The notes under the pieces: generated by a model
What the model was told of the DNA's origin: nothing
The model's database searches: none
What the model saw: the letters and a program-made list of their open reading frames with translations, nothing else
Program-made: the position numbers and the translations under genes
Origin: Pseudomonas thivervalensis
GTDB taxonomy: Bacteria > Pseudomonadota > Gammaproteobacteria > Pseudomonadales > Pseudomonadaceae
DNA length: 64,000 nucleotides
Assembly: GCF_001269655.1 (NCBI RefSeq)
Contig: NZ_LHVE01000006.1
Location: 62,001-126,000 of the forward strand
Direction of reading: 5' to 3'
Shown here: in pieces, positions 54,501-63,125 of the stretch
Layout of the letters: each line of letters starts with the position of its first letter
Position numbering within the stretch: the stretch's first letter is position 1

Positions 54501-57095
54501 TCAGACGATCAGATCGGTGGCATTGAGGGAATTGACACCCACGAGCTGGATTTCAAAATCCGCCCCCAGATCGCCGTTGACGTTGCCGTAAAGCATGTGG
54601 TCGACGAAGCGCAGTTGTCCGGCGGTCGTGAACTCATTCGAGTCGATGAAGCTGAATTTGTTGAGCGTAGCGGTCAGGACATTGGCATCGAATTTCGACA
54701 GGTCAATTTTGTCGCCCTCAAGGCTGCTGAAGTCGAAAATGACGTCTCGACCACTGCCTGTACCCAGCTCATTCAACGCACTGAAAACAAATCGGTCGGC
54801 TCCGACACCGCCGATGAGGGTATCAGTGCCAATGCCGCCAATCAGCGTATCCTGCCCAGCCCCGCCATTGAGCACGTTGTTGCCAGTATTACCGGCGAGT
54901 ACGTTGCCCAAGGTGTTACCGGTGGCATCGACATGGGCAGTGCCAGTCAGGATCAGGTTTTCCAGGTTAGCACCCAGGCTCCAGCTCACCGAAGAACTCA
55001 CGGCATCGATTTCGCTGGCCAAGGTGCTGGTTTCGCTGACAACGTCCCCGAGGTTATCGACCACGTAGACATCATTGCCGGCACCACCGTTCAGGATATC
55101 CGCGCCGCCCAGGCCATTGAGCACGTTGTTGCCGGCATTTCCGACGAGTACGTTGCCCAAGGTGTTGCCGACGGCATTGATGTGGGCAGCGCCCGTCAGG
55201 ATCAGGTTTTCCAGGTTAGCGCCCAGGTTCCAGCTCACCGAAGAACTCACGGCATCGATTTCGCTGGCCAAGGTGCTGGTTTCGCTGACAACGTCCCCGA
55301 GGTTATCGACCACGTAGATATCATTGCCGGCACCACCGTTCAGGATATCCGCGCCGCCCAGGCCATTGAGCACGTTGTTGCCGACATTTCCGACGAGTAC
55401 GTTGCCCAAAGTGTTGCCGGCGGCATTTATGTGGGCAATGCCCGTCAGGATCAGGTTTTCCAGGTTAGCGCCCAGGCTCCAGCTCACCGAAGAGCTCACG
55501 GCATCGATTTCGCTGGCCAAGGTGCTGGTTTCGCTGACAACGTCGCCGAGGTTATCGACCATGTAGATATCATTGCCGGCACCACCGTTCAGGATATCCG
55601 CGCCGCCCAGGCCATTGAGCACGTTGTTGCCGACATTTCCGACGAGTACGTTACCCAAGGCATTGCCGGCAGCATTGACGTGGGCAGTGCCCGTCAGGAT
55701 CAGGTTTTCCAGGTTAGCGCCCAGGCTCCAGCTCACCGAAGAACTCACGGCATCGACTTCGCTGGCCAAGGTGCTGGTTTCGCTGACAACGTCCCCGAGG
55801 TTATCGATCATGTAGATATCATTGCCGGCACCACCGACCAGGATATCCGCGCCGCCCAGGCCATTGAGCACGTTGTTGCCGACATTTCCGACGAGTACGT
55901 TGCCCAAGGTGTTGCCGGTGGCATTGACGTGGGCAGTGTCCGTCAGGATCAGGTTTTCCAGGTTAGCGCCCAGGCTCCAGCTCATCGAAGAACGCACGGC
56001 ATCGATTTCGCTGGCCAAGGTGCTGGTTTCGCTGACAACGTCCCCGAGGTTATCGACCACGTAGATATCATTGCCGGTACCGCCGATCATCGTGTCACTG
56101 CCGATACCGCCGATCATCGTGTCATTGCCGGCACGACCGTCCAGAACGTTGGCCAACGCATTGCCAATGAGGCTGTCATCATTGGCCGAGCCGACTGCGT
56201 TCTCAATTTTGGCACCGTAGGCGATCGCCAATCCTTCATTGAAGGCCGTCTGGGTGTCGAGTTTCAGAAACGTTTGGCCGATCTTGCTGAACTGGCCTTC
56301 ATTCAGGTTGATGCTGACCGCTGCCAGCTGATTGCTTGCGTCGATCGTGTCAGTGCCGCCGGCGTCCCAAATCGTCTCGAAAACCGATTGGCTGGCCCCC
56401 CAGCTATACGTGTTATTACCGGTCTGCCATTGAGTATTGGCCCCATAGAGACTCTGGATGGCGGCAATGTCCAGCAGCATGGGGGTGGTCGGTTCATAAG
56501 AATACGAGGTGTTGTAACTCATGATGGTATTGCTGACATCATCGAACTGACTTGCAAGCACTGTGGTGTTTGACTGGCTCTGGGAGAACGGGTGCTTGAG
56601 GCCAAGTGCATGGCCGATCTCATGCATAAAAACCAGATAGTCATATGTGCCCTTGTCGGGGGTCGGGTTGTTCGTCACTGGCCCGAGCCAGACATCACCG
56701 CCGCTGGGGGTATCTGCGGGAAAATAGCCCCAGGCCGCGGTGTCGCTATCCATATTCAGATAACCGCCGAATCGCAGATCGCCTACGGTGGCGGTGGACT
56801 CGCTGACCTGGGTGAATTTGATATTGGCAACCGAGCTCCACATGTTGAGCGCACGGGTAATGCCACTTTGCTGGGCTGACGTCAGGACGTAGCCGGCCTC
56901 ATACTCATTTTCACTGCTGTAGATGCTGGCAAAACGTGAAGTCTCAGTCATGAAACTGTACGTCAGCGGCGTGGTGAACGTACCGGTGCTCCAGGTGTTG
57001 CCCATCCAATAGGTACCGGCCAGCAAGCTGTCGACTTGCGCATTGCCGGTCAGCGTTGCCGACGAAGAAAATGAATAACCAACGGGAGTAGGCAT
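54501..57095 (-). CDS. M10 (serralysin-type) metalloprotease with five 83-residue repeats, type I secreted
   Basis: 864 residues. The zinc motif HEIGHALGLKH is at 158-168 and the Met-turn IMSYN at 191-195, as in serralysins. Residues 290-340 hold a RTX-like block (GRAGNDTMIGGIGSDTMIGG). Residues about 340-754 are five tandem 83-residue units, each with VVDNLGDVVSETSTLASE-like, LGANLENLILTG and GNNVLNGLGGADIL segments, probably calcium-binding beta-rolls. The C-terminus ends ADFEIQLVGVNSLNATDLIV, a typical ABC-exporter signal. No N-terminal signal peptide. It follows its own secretion genes in one operon. No inhibitor gene lies nearby. Confidence 0.9.
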   Translation of the reverse strand: MPTPVGYSFSSSATLTGNAQVDSLLAGTYWMGNTWSTGTFTTPLTYSFMTETSRFASIYSSENEYEAGYVLTSAQQSGITRALNMWSSVANIKFTQVSESTATVGDLRFGGYLNMDSDTAAWGYFPADTPSGGDVWLGPVTNNPTPDKGTYDYLVFMHEIGHALGLKHPFSQSQSNTTVLASQFDDVSNTIMSYNTSYSYEPTTPMLLDIAAIQSLYGANTQWQTGNNTYSWGASQSVFETIWDAGGTDTIDASNQLAAVSINLNEGQFSKIGQTFLKLDTQTAFNEGLAIAYGAKIENAVGSANDDSLIGNALANVLDGRAGNDTMIGGIGSDTMIGGTGNDIYVVDNLGDVVSETSTLASEIDAVRSSMSWSLGANLENLILTDTAHVNATGNTLGNVLVGNVGNNVLNGLGGADILVGGAGNDIYMIDNLGDVVSETSTLASEVDAVSSSVSWSLGANLENLILTGTAHVNAAGNALGNVLVGNVGNNVLNGLGGADILNGGAGNDIYMVDNLGDVVSETSTLASEIDAVSSSVSWSLGANLENLILTGIAHINAAGNTLGNVLVGNVGNNVLNGLGGADILNGGAGNDIYVVDNLGDVVSETSTLASEIDAVSSSVSWNLGANLENLILTGAAHINAVGNTLGNVLVGNAGNNVLNGLGGADILNGGAGNDVYVVDNLGDVVSETSTLASEIDAVSSSVSWSLGANLENLILTGTAHVDATGNTLGNVLAGNTGNNVLNGGAGQDTLIGGIGTDTLIGGVGADRFVFSALNELGTGSGRDVIFDFSSLEGDKIDLSKFDANVLTATLNKFSFIDSNEFTTAGQLRFVDHMLYGNVNGDLGADFEIQLVGVNSLNATDLIV
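54832..56076 (-). repeat. Five tandem 249-bp coding repeats in the protease gene
   Basis: The unit length is exactly 249 bp, with equivalent points at 55075, 55324, 55573 and 55822. The outermost copy at the C-terminal side is the most divergent; the central three are nearly identical in DNA. This suggests recent duplication within the gene. It is a coding repeat, not a CRISPR array. Confidence 0.85.
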
Positions 57096-57217
57096 GCGAA
57101 GCTTCCTGTGAACAATCTGCGACCTTCCGAAATGCGGCCGCTACAAAGGGGTTATTTTGCATCAGAAACAGCGAAAGTGATATCGTCTGGCCACTACTCT
57201 ATGCCTGAATCCACTCA

Positions 57218-58525
57218 TTATGGTTCAACCAGCCATTCATTGGCCTGGCGAATATCCCCATCTCCCAATCTTCCGCTCCAGCGATGCAGCACCAGCAAGC
57301 TGGTCACGAACTTGTATTGGGATTGATAGAAATCACGCCGTGCACGAAACTCTTCCTTGATGCTGTCCAGCACATCGACGGCATTCTTGACGCCGTAGCC
57401 AAAGGCTTTTTCCGTGGCCATGCGTGACTTCTCGGCGGACTCCAGCGCACGCCGTGTTGCCTTGATCCGGCTGAGTTCGGCGCTCATGCCGAGATAAGCC
57501 GTACGGGTTTCCTTGATGACCTGGCGACGCAAGGCTTCCAGCTCTTGCTGGGCGACGTCCTTGTCACTTTCGGAGCTCGATACCCGTGCGCGGGTTGAGC
57601 CCCCGCTGTAGAGCGGCATCTGCAAGTCCAGGGAGGCGACAAGGTTGTCCGAGCGAGGTGTCACGGCGCCTTCATAGCCAATATCACTGCGTTGCGCCGT
57701 CAAATTCAGGCCCAGCCGAGGAAGATGCCCCGCCTTGTTTTCATCGATAGCCGCCTCGGCGGCGCGGACACTGTGTTCGCGGGCGTGCAGCGCCGGGTTG
57801 CTGTCGAGTGCCGTCTGCACCCAGTAGTCTTGGGCTTGCGCCGGCAGGCTGAAGGCTGAGTTTTCGCCAATGCGCTTGAACCGCTCGCTGACATCGCGCC
57901 CGACCAATTCAGAAATGGCTTCACGACTGACCAGGACCTTATTGCTGGCTTCGATCTCGTCAGCCTTGAGCGCATCCACTCGCGCCTCAAGATCCAGTGC
58001 GTCGGTAACCATCGCCATTTGCCGGGCGTACAAGGCGTTGACGCGCTTGAGGTTACGTTCGGTCGCCTCCAGTTCGCTGCGCACCAGCGATAACTCGTCT
58101 TCCGCCGCAAGCACGGCGAAGTAGCGCTCGGACAGATCAATGCTGGCCTGCACCCGGGTATCGTCGGACTCATAGCCACTCTGACGGGTCAACTCGATGT
58201 ACTTCTGATAACTGCGCCAGACCTGCGGATCGTAGATCACCTGATTGAGCACCACGGCCATGCGCTTGCCATTGTACTGGATACGGTTCAGGTCATCGTC
58301 GCGCCGACTGCGGTTGACACTGCCGCTGGCGTTGAGCTGTGGCAATAATTGACCAAAGGCCGCGCGCTCCTTGCCCTCGCCGCTTCGAACCAGGGCTTGT
58401 GCCCGCAGGACACGCGGATCAGCGCCCTGCGCTTCCTGGTGCAATTGCCACAGGTCGACATAAGTATCGTCAGCGAGCGCTCCCAGCGGCATGAGGGCCA
58501 GGCACATCGTGATCAGGAACTTCAT
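57218..58525 (-). CDS. TolC-family outer-membrane protein of type I secretion
   Basis: 435 residues with a signal peptide ending LGALA. A long helical body carries the TolC repeat pattern (QPLYSGGSTRARVSSSESDK is the familiar late motif, preceded by an SDIGYEGAVTPRSDNLVA segment). It forms the outer-membrane tunnel for the exporter, as AprF does for AprA. The start is 1 base after the HlyD stop, and the protease gene follows 122 bp downstream. Confidence 0.9.
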   Translation of the reverse strand: MKFLITMCLALMPLGALADDTYVDLWQLHQEAQGADPRVLRAQALVRSGEGKERAAFGQLLPQLNASGSVNRSRRDDDLNRIQYNGKRMAVVLNQVIYDPQVWRSYQKYIELTRQSGYESDDTRVQASIDLSERYFAVLAAEDELSLVRSELEATERNLKRVNALYARQMAMVTDALDLEARVDALKADEIEASNKVLVSREAISELVGRDVSERFKRIGENSAFSLPAQAQDYWVQTALDSNPALHAREHSVRAAEAAIDENKAGHLPRLGLNLTAQRSDIGYEGAVTPRSDNLVASLDLQMPLYSGGSTRARVSSSESDKDVAQQELEALRRQVIKETRTAYLGMSAELSRIKATRRALESAEKSRMATEKAFGYGVKNAVDVLDSIKEEFRARRDFYQSQYKFVTSLLVLHRWSGRLGDGDIRQANEWLVEP

Positions 58526-58526
58526 C

Positions 58527-59849
58527 TCAGTCCTCGATCAACGAACGAGCGAACACGTTGCTCGCCGGCTGCATCAAATATTGCAACAGCGTCCGCGCGC
58601 CCGTATTGACCAGCACTTCGACCGGCATGCCCGGCACCAGGGTCAGGTTGCCCAGCGTCTGGCGCCCTTTGTCCGTCAGGGCCACGCGTGCCAGGTAATA
58701 GGCCGTGCCGGTGTCCTTGTTGATCAGGCGGTCGGCGGAAATCTGCACCAATCGCCCCTCCATGACGGGCGTGGTGCTGCTCTTGAATGCGCTGAAGCGA
58801 ATGTCCGCCAACTTGCCCAATGCGATGCGGTCGATGTCCATCGGCGACACTTGCGCCTCGACAATCAACTCTTCGTTGGCCGGAACAATGTCCAACAGCG
58901 CGGTTCCCGGGCTGACCACGGCGCCAAGGGTATGGACCGTCATGCCCATGACCATTCCGGACTCTGGCGCGAGGATATCGGTGCGTTGATCGCGGTCCTG
59001 CAGGGTTGCCAATCGCTCGCGCAATTCGTACACCTTGGTCCGTGCATCGCCCAACAGGCCGGCGACTTCGCTGGCGAAGGTCTTTTTCAACTGCAGTATC
59101 TTCAATCTCGCCTCGTCGATATGGACATGCGCTTGCGCAATCTCGGACTGGCTTTCAGCTGTTTCGGTTTGCAGGCGAGCGAGGCTGCGCTCCTGCTCGC
59201 GCAGTCGCTGTTTGTCCACGTAGCCTTCGGCAAGCAGCGCCCGCAAATCGACTATTTCTTCTTGATAGGAAGCCGCCAGCGCCTGCTTGCTGGCGATAAT
59301 TGCCTTGAATCCGCGAATCTGTTCTTCGATTTGTCCGATGGTCTTCTCTTGCAAGCCGATTTCGCCCAGCAACGAGGTCCGTCGGGCCTGGAAGATCCGG
59401 GCTTCACTGTCGCGGGCCTCTTGCACTCGTAGGTCCGCGGGATCCAGGGCAGGCACCGCCAGAGGCTCGGGCAATGCGTCACGCTCAGCCTCCAACCTGG
59501 CCTGCAATTGAAGAGCGGCAATCAACTGGCTGCGCATGGCTTCCATTTCCGAACGGGCCTGGGTGTTGTCGAGCACCAGCAACACATCACCGCTTTTCAC
59601 CAGGTCTCCGTCGTGCACCCGCAGTTCGCGCACGATGCCGCCCTCAAGGTGCTGCACCGTCTTGCGGTAGCTTTTGACCGTGACCACGCCCGGCGCGAGT
59701 GCCGAGCTGTCGAGCGGGGCCAACGCAGCCCAGCCACCGAACAGGCCAAAGGTGACCAGCAGCATGAGGTAGCCGACGCGTCTTACCGGCGAGTCATCGA
59801 CAAGCAACGCGGTGGATGAAAGTTGACTGTTTTGCATGAAATCGCTCAT
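58527..59849 (-). CDS. HlyD-family membrane fusion protein of type I secretion
   Basis: 440 residues from ATG 59849 (AGGAAG upstream); the longer frame to 60185 is rejected. One N-terminal membrane helix (VGYLMLLVTFGLFGGWAAL), a lipoyl-like strand pair (YRKTVQHLEGGIVRELRVHD), a long coiled-coil of about 200 residues and a C-terminal barrel. It bridges the inner-membrane ABC exporter and the TolC protein, as AprE does. 7 bp separate it from the ABC gene. Confidence 0.92.
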   Translation of the reverse strand: MSDFMQNSQLSSTALLVDDSPVRRVGYLMLLVTFGLFGGWAALAPLDSSALAPGVVTVKSYRKTVQHLEGGIVRELRVHDGDLVKSGDVLLVLDNTQARSEMEAMRSQLIAALQLQARLEAERDALPEPLAVPALDPADLRVQEARDSEARIFQARRTSLLGEIGLQEKTIGQIEEQIRGFKAIIASKQALAASYQEEIVDLRALLAEGYVDKQRLREQERSLARLQTETAESQSEIAQAHVHIDEARLKILQLKKTFASEVAGLLGDARTKVYELRERLATLQDRDQRTDILAPESGMVMGMTVHTLGAVVSPGTALLDIVPANEELIVEAQVSPMDIDRIALGKLADIRFSAFKSSTTPVMEGRLVQISADRLINKDTGTAYYLARVALTDKGRQTLGNLTLVPGMPVEVLVNTGARTLLQYLMQPASNVFARSLIED

Positions 59850-59856
59850 CCGCTTC

Positions 59857-61572
59857 CTACAGTTGAATCGCGGCAGTCTGGCGGGTTGCGGGTGTTGCGT
59901 CGCGCAGACGGGCCAGGACCTGGTCCCGCGGCCCGAACAGACTGAGTTCGCCACGATTGAGCACCAGCAATTTATCCACCTGCGCCAACACCCCGGGTCG
60001 ATGGGTAATGACAAACACCGTGGCCCTGCTCTGCTTGAGCTTTTGCAGCGCCTCGGCGAGCATTTTTTCGCCGGCCTCATCCAGGTTGGAGTTTGGTTCA
60101 TCGAGCACCACCAGGCGCGGTTCGCCGTACAAGGCGCGCGCCAGGCCGATACGTTGCCGCTGGCCGCCGGACAATCCACCGCCATTGGCGCCGATCAAAG
60201 TGTCGTAGCCATCGGGCATTTGCAGCACCAGCTCATGCACACCCGCCATGCGCGCGGCAGCGACCACGGCAGGTGCGTTCACCGGGCCGAAGCGGGAAAT
60301 GTTCTGGCTGATGGTGCCCTCGAACAACTCGATGTCCTGTGGCAGATAGCCGATGTAAGGGCCCAACTCCTCCCGACGCCATTGGCTGATGTCCGCGCCG
60401 TCCAGGCGTACGGTGCCGGCCAGGCTAGGCCAGACGCCCAGCAGCGCCCTGGCCAGGGTCGACTTTCCAGCGCCGCTGGGACCAATGATGCCCACTACTT
60501 CGCCCGCGGCCACCTGAAAGCCCACGCCGCGAATAATTGGCTTACGAGCGTCGGGGGATCCGGCCGAAAGGCCCTCGACGCGAATCGCCCCCTCGGGTGC
60601 CGGTAGCGACATGCGTTCAGGCTCGGCGGCAATCTTGAGCAGCAATTCGTGCAGCCGGGCATATTGCGAGCGAGCGCCCAGGAAACCTTTCCATACGCCG
60701 ATCAACTGATCGATGGGCGCCAACGCACGCCCCAGCAAAATCGAGCCGGCAATCATCAGTCCGGGCGAAATTTCATGGTTGATCGTCAAATAGGCGCCCA
60801 GGCCCAGCACCAGCGACTGAACGATCTGCCGGAATGTTCTGGAAACCGACGTCATGGTTGCGGCGCGGTCACTGGCCAGGCTTTGCAGCGCAAGGACCTT
60901 GTGGGTTCGCCCACTCCAGTGCTGGCGCAGGCTGGCAAGCATGCCCATGGACTGCACCACCTCGGCATTGCGCAAGCTCTTGTTGGTGAAGGCAGTGGCG
61001 GCCATCTGTTCGCGGTTGGCAACTTGCAGCGGTGAGTGGGTAAGCTTTTCGTTGGCAAAGGCCAGCGTGCCCAGCAACACGGCACTCACGATCCCCATCC
61101 AGCCGTACCAGGAATGAAACATGAACATGACAGCCAGGTAGATCGGGATCCACGGCGCGTCAAAAAACGCAAACAGACCGTTGCCGGTCAGGAACTGACG
61201 CAAACCGTTCAGATCGCTCAACGGCTGGGCGGTGGCATTCATGCCGCTGGTATTGAGCGCCTGCTTGAAACTGGCGTCGAACAGACGCTGGCTCAGCAGC
61301 ACGTCCAGGCGAGTGCTTATCCGTACCATGATTCGCGAACGGACCCACTCCAAACCACCCATTGTGATCATCAACAGCAACATGATCAGCGTCAGCATCA
61401 ACAGCGTCGACAGGCTGGCGCTTCCTACCGCGCGGTCATACACCTGCAGCATGTAGAACGAAGGAACCAGCATCAGCAAGTTGACGAAAAAACTGAAAAA
61501 ACCAACGGACAGAAAACTACCTTTGCAGACGGCAAGGGCACTTTCCAGCTCGGTCCTGGCGTGGGCTGACAT
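59857..61572 (-). CDS. Type I secretion ABC exporter (AprD-like)
   Basis: 571 residues: an N-terminal six-helix membrane domain, then the ATPase domain with Walker A GPSGAGKST, signature LSGGQRQRI, Walker B LVVLDEPNSNLD and switch His in VITHRP. No N-terminal C39 peptidase domain, as expected for a protease or lipase exporter. First gene of the secretion operon; the 222 bp upstream (61573-61794) should hold its promoter. The likely cargo is the M10 protease. Confidence 0.93.
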   Translation of the reverse strand: MSAHARTELESALAVCKGSFLSVGFFSFFVNLLMLVPSFYMLQVYDRAVGSASLSTLLMLTLIMLLLMITMGGLEWVRSRIMVRISTRLDVLLSQRLFDASFKQALNTSGMNATAQPLSDLNGLRQFLTGNGLFAFFDAPWIPIYLAVMFMFHSWYGWMGIVSAVLLGTLAFANEKLTHSPLQVANREQMAATAFTNKSLRNAEVVQSMGMLASLRQHWSGRTHKVLALQSLASDRAATMTSVSRTFRQIVQSLVLGLGAYLTINHEISPGLMIAGSILLGRALAPIDQLIGVWKGFLGARSQYARLHELLLKIAAEPERMSLPAPEGAIRVEGLSAGSPDARKPIIRGVGFQVAAGEVVGIIGPSGAGKSTLARALLGVWPSLAGTVRLDGADISQWRREELGPYIGYLPQDIELFEGTISQNISRFGPVNAPAVVAAARMAGVHELVLQMPDGYDTLIGANGGGLSGGQRQRIGLARALYGEPRLVVLDEPNSNLDEAGEKMLAEALQKLKQSRATVFVITHRPGVLAQVDKLLVLNRGELSLFGPRDQVLARLRDATPATRQTAAIQL

Positions 61573-61794
61573 GGTTCATTACCTGAGGTCCGATTCTGGT
61601 CAAACCTGAAAAATCACAAGGGCACAGGCGCGTGAACGCCTGGGATATCTTTGACGGGACACTGCTGGAGCGCCCGCACAATCGGATCTACCGCGTTGTA
61701 TCGGCATGCTTGTGCGGTTCTTAAGGGAAAATTGGCGATAGGCCGTGCGGATTGAGCCGAGCATGGATCCACTCGGTTTTTTCTGGACCCACAC

Positions 61795-63081
61795 TCATGC
61801 CTCCCAACGTCGAAACAGCACACTGGCATTAACCCCACCAAACCCAAACCCATTGGAAAGCGCATGGGTAATCGGCATCTTCCTGGCCTCCAGACCGACC
61901 AGATCAAGCCCAGCAGCGCCCTCGTCAGGGTGAACCAGGTTCAGCGTAGGCGGAACGATCTGATCCCGAAGCGCCAACACCGTAAAAATAGCCTCGATAC
62001 CACCAGCCGCCCCCAGCAGATGCCCGGTGGCAGACTTGGTGGAGGTGATCGCCACATCGGAATCACGCCCGAATACTGAGCGAATCGCCGCCAGCTCGCC
62101 GTTGTCGCCAACCTGGGTGGACGTCGCATGGGCATTGATATGCTGCACATCGGCCGGGCTCACAGCGGCCTGGCGCAGCGCCTGCTCCATCGCGCGGCGG
62201 GCGCCGTTGCCGTCCTCCGGGCCGGCTGTCAGGTGATAGGCATCGGCGCTGGTGCCATAACCCACCAGTTCCGCCAGGGGCTTGGCGCCCCGGGCGAGGG
62301 CGTGTTCCAGCGACTCGATCACCAGCAGTCCTGCTCCCTCGGCCATGACAAAGCCGTCGCGATCGCGATCGAAGGGCCGCGAGGCCTCTTGGGGGCGCTC
62401 GGCAAAACCGGTGGACAGCGCGCGAGCGGCGGCAAAACAGCCCAGGGTCACGCGGTCTATCGCGGCTTCCGTACCGCCGCAGATAGCGATATCCGCTTCA
62501 CCGCTCCGGATGAGCCTGGCTGCATCGCCAATGGCCTGCACCCCGGCCGCACAGGCGGTGACCGGTGCACCGAGCGGGCCTTTGAAACCGTGGCGGATGG
62601 AAACGTGCCCGGCCGCCATGTTGGCGAGAAAAGCCGGCGCCGTGAACGGCGACAATCGGCGCGGACCACGCTCATCAGTAGTGCGTACGGCACCGGCAAT
62701 CGCGCCAAAGCCACCGACGCCCGAGGCAATGATCGTCGCCGTCCGTTCCTGGTCGTGGGCATCGGCCGGTCGCCAACCGGCCTGTTGCAACGCTTCTTCG
62801 GCCGCCACCAGGGCGAACTCGATGAAGCGGTCCATCTTCTTGCGATCCTTGGCCGGGATGATGCGTTCCGGGTCGTAACCGGCAATGGCGTCCTCTTCCA
62901 GCGACGGCACCTGGCCACCCACGGCGACGCCGGTTCCTTCGGTGATATCGCCAGACAGGATACGGATACCGGAGCGTCCGGCCAGCAGGCGCGGCCAGAC
63001 TTCTTCCACGCCACAACCCAGCGGGCCGACAATGCCCACGCCGGTGACGACGATGCGTTTTTGACCTTGGGAAGTCATCAT
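61795..63081 (-). CDS. Beta-ketoacyl-ACP synthase II-like ketosynthase (FabF paralogue)
   Basis: 428 residues from ATG 63081 (GAGG seven bases upstream); the frame is open to 63096. The catalytic triad is intact: Cys in VTACAAGVQAIGDA, His in NAHATSTQVGD and His in KSATGHLLGAAGG. It condenses malonyl-ACP with acyl-ACP in fatty acid synthesis. It is not in a fab cluster; its neighbours are an RND pump and a protease exporter, so it may be a secondary FabF or serve a specialised acyl product. Confidence 0.88.
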   Translation of the reverse strand: MMTSQGQKRIVVTGVGIVGPLGCGVEEVWPRLLAGRSGIRILSGDITEGTGVAVGGQVPSLEEDAIAGYDPERIIPAKDRKKMDRFIEFALVAAEEALQQAGWRPADAHDQERTATIIASGVGGFGAIAGAVRTTDERGPRRLSPFTAPAFLANMAAGHVSIRHGFKGPLGAPVTACAAGVQAIGDAARLIRSGEADIAICGGTEAAIDRVTLGCFAAARALSTGFAERPQEASRPFDRDRDGFVMAEGAGLLVIESLEHALARGAKPLAELVGYGTSADAYHLTAGPEDGNGARRAMEQALRQAAVSPADVQHINAHATSTQVGDNGELAAIRSVFGRDSDVAITSTKSATGHLLGAAGGIEAIFTVLALRDQIVPPTLNLVHPDEGAAGLDLVGLEARKMPITHALSNGFGFGGVNASVLFRRWEA

Positions 63082-63125
63082 TTGAAACCTCTTCATAGCT
63101 CAGTCGACGTTCATTAAAGTCTGGC

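Noticed and set aside
54832..56076. Regular repeats that might suggest a CRISPR array
   Set aside because: Units are 249 bp, coding in frame, and have no short repeat/unique spacer pattern.
54597..56573. 658-codon plus-strand open frame over the protease repeats
   Set aside because: It is antisense to the M10 gene, repeats with the same 249-bp period and has no family features; openness follows from the repeat composition.
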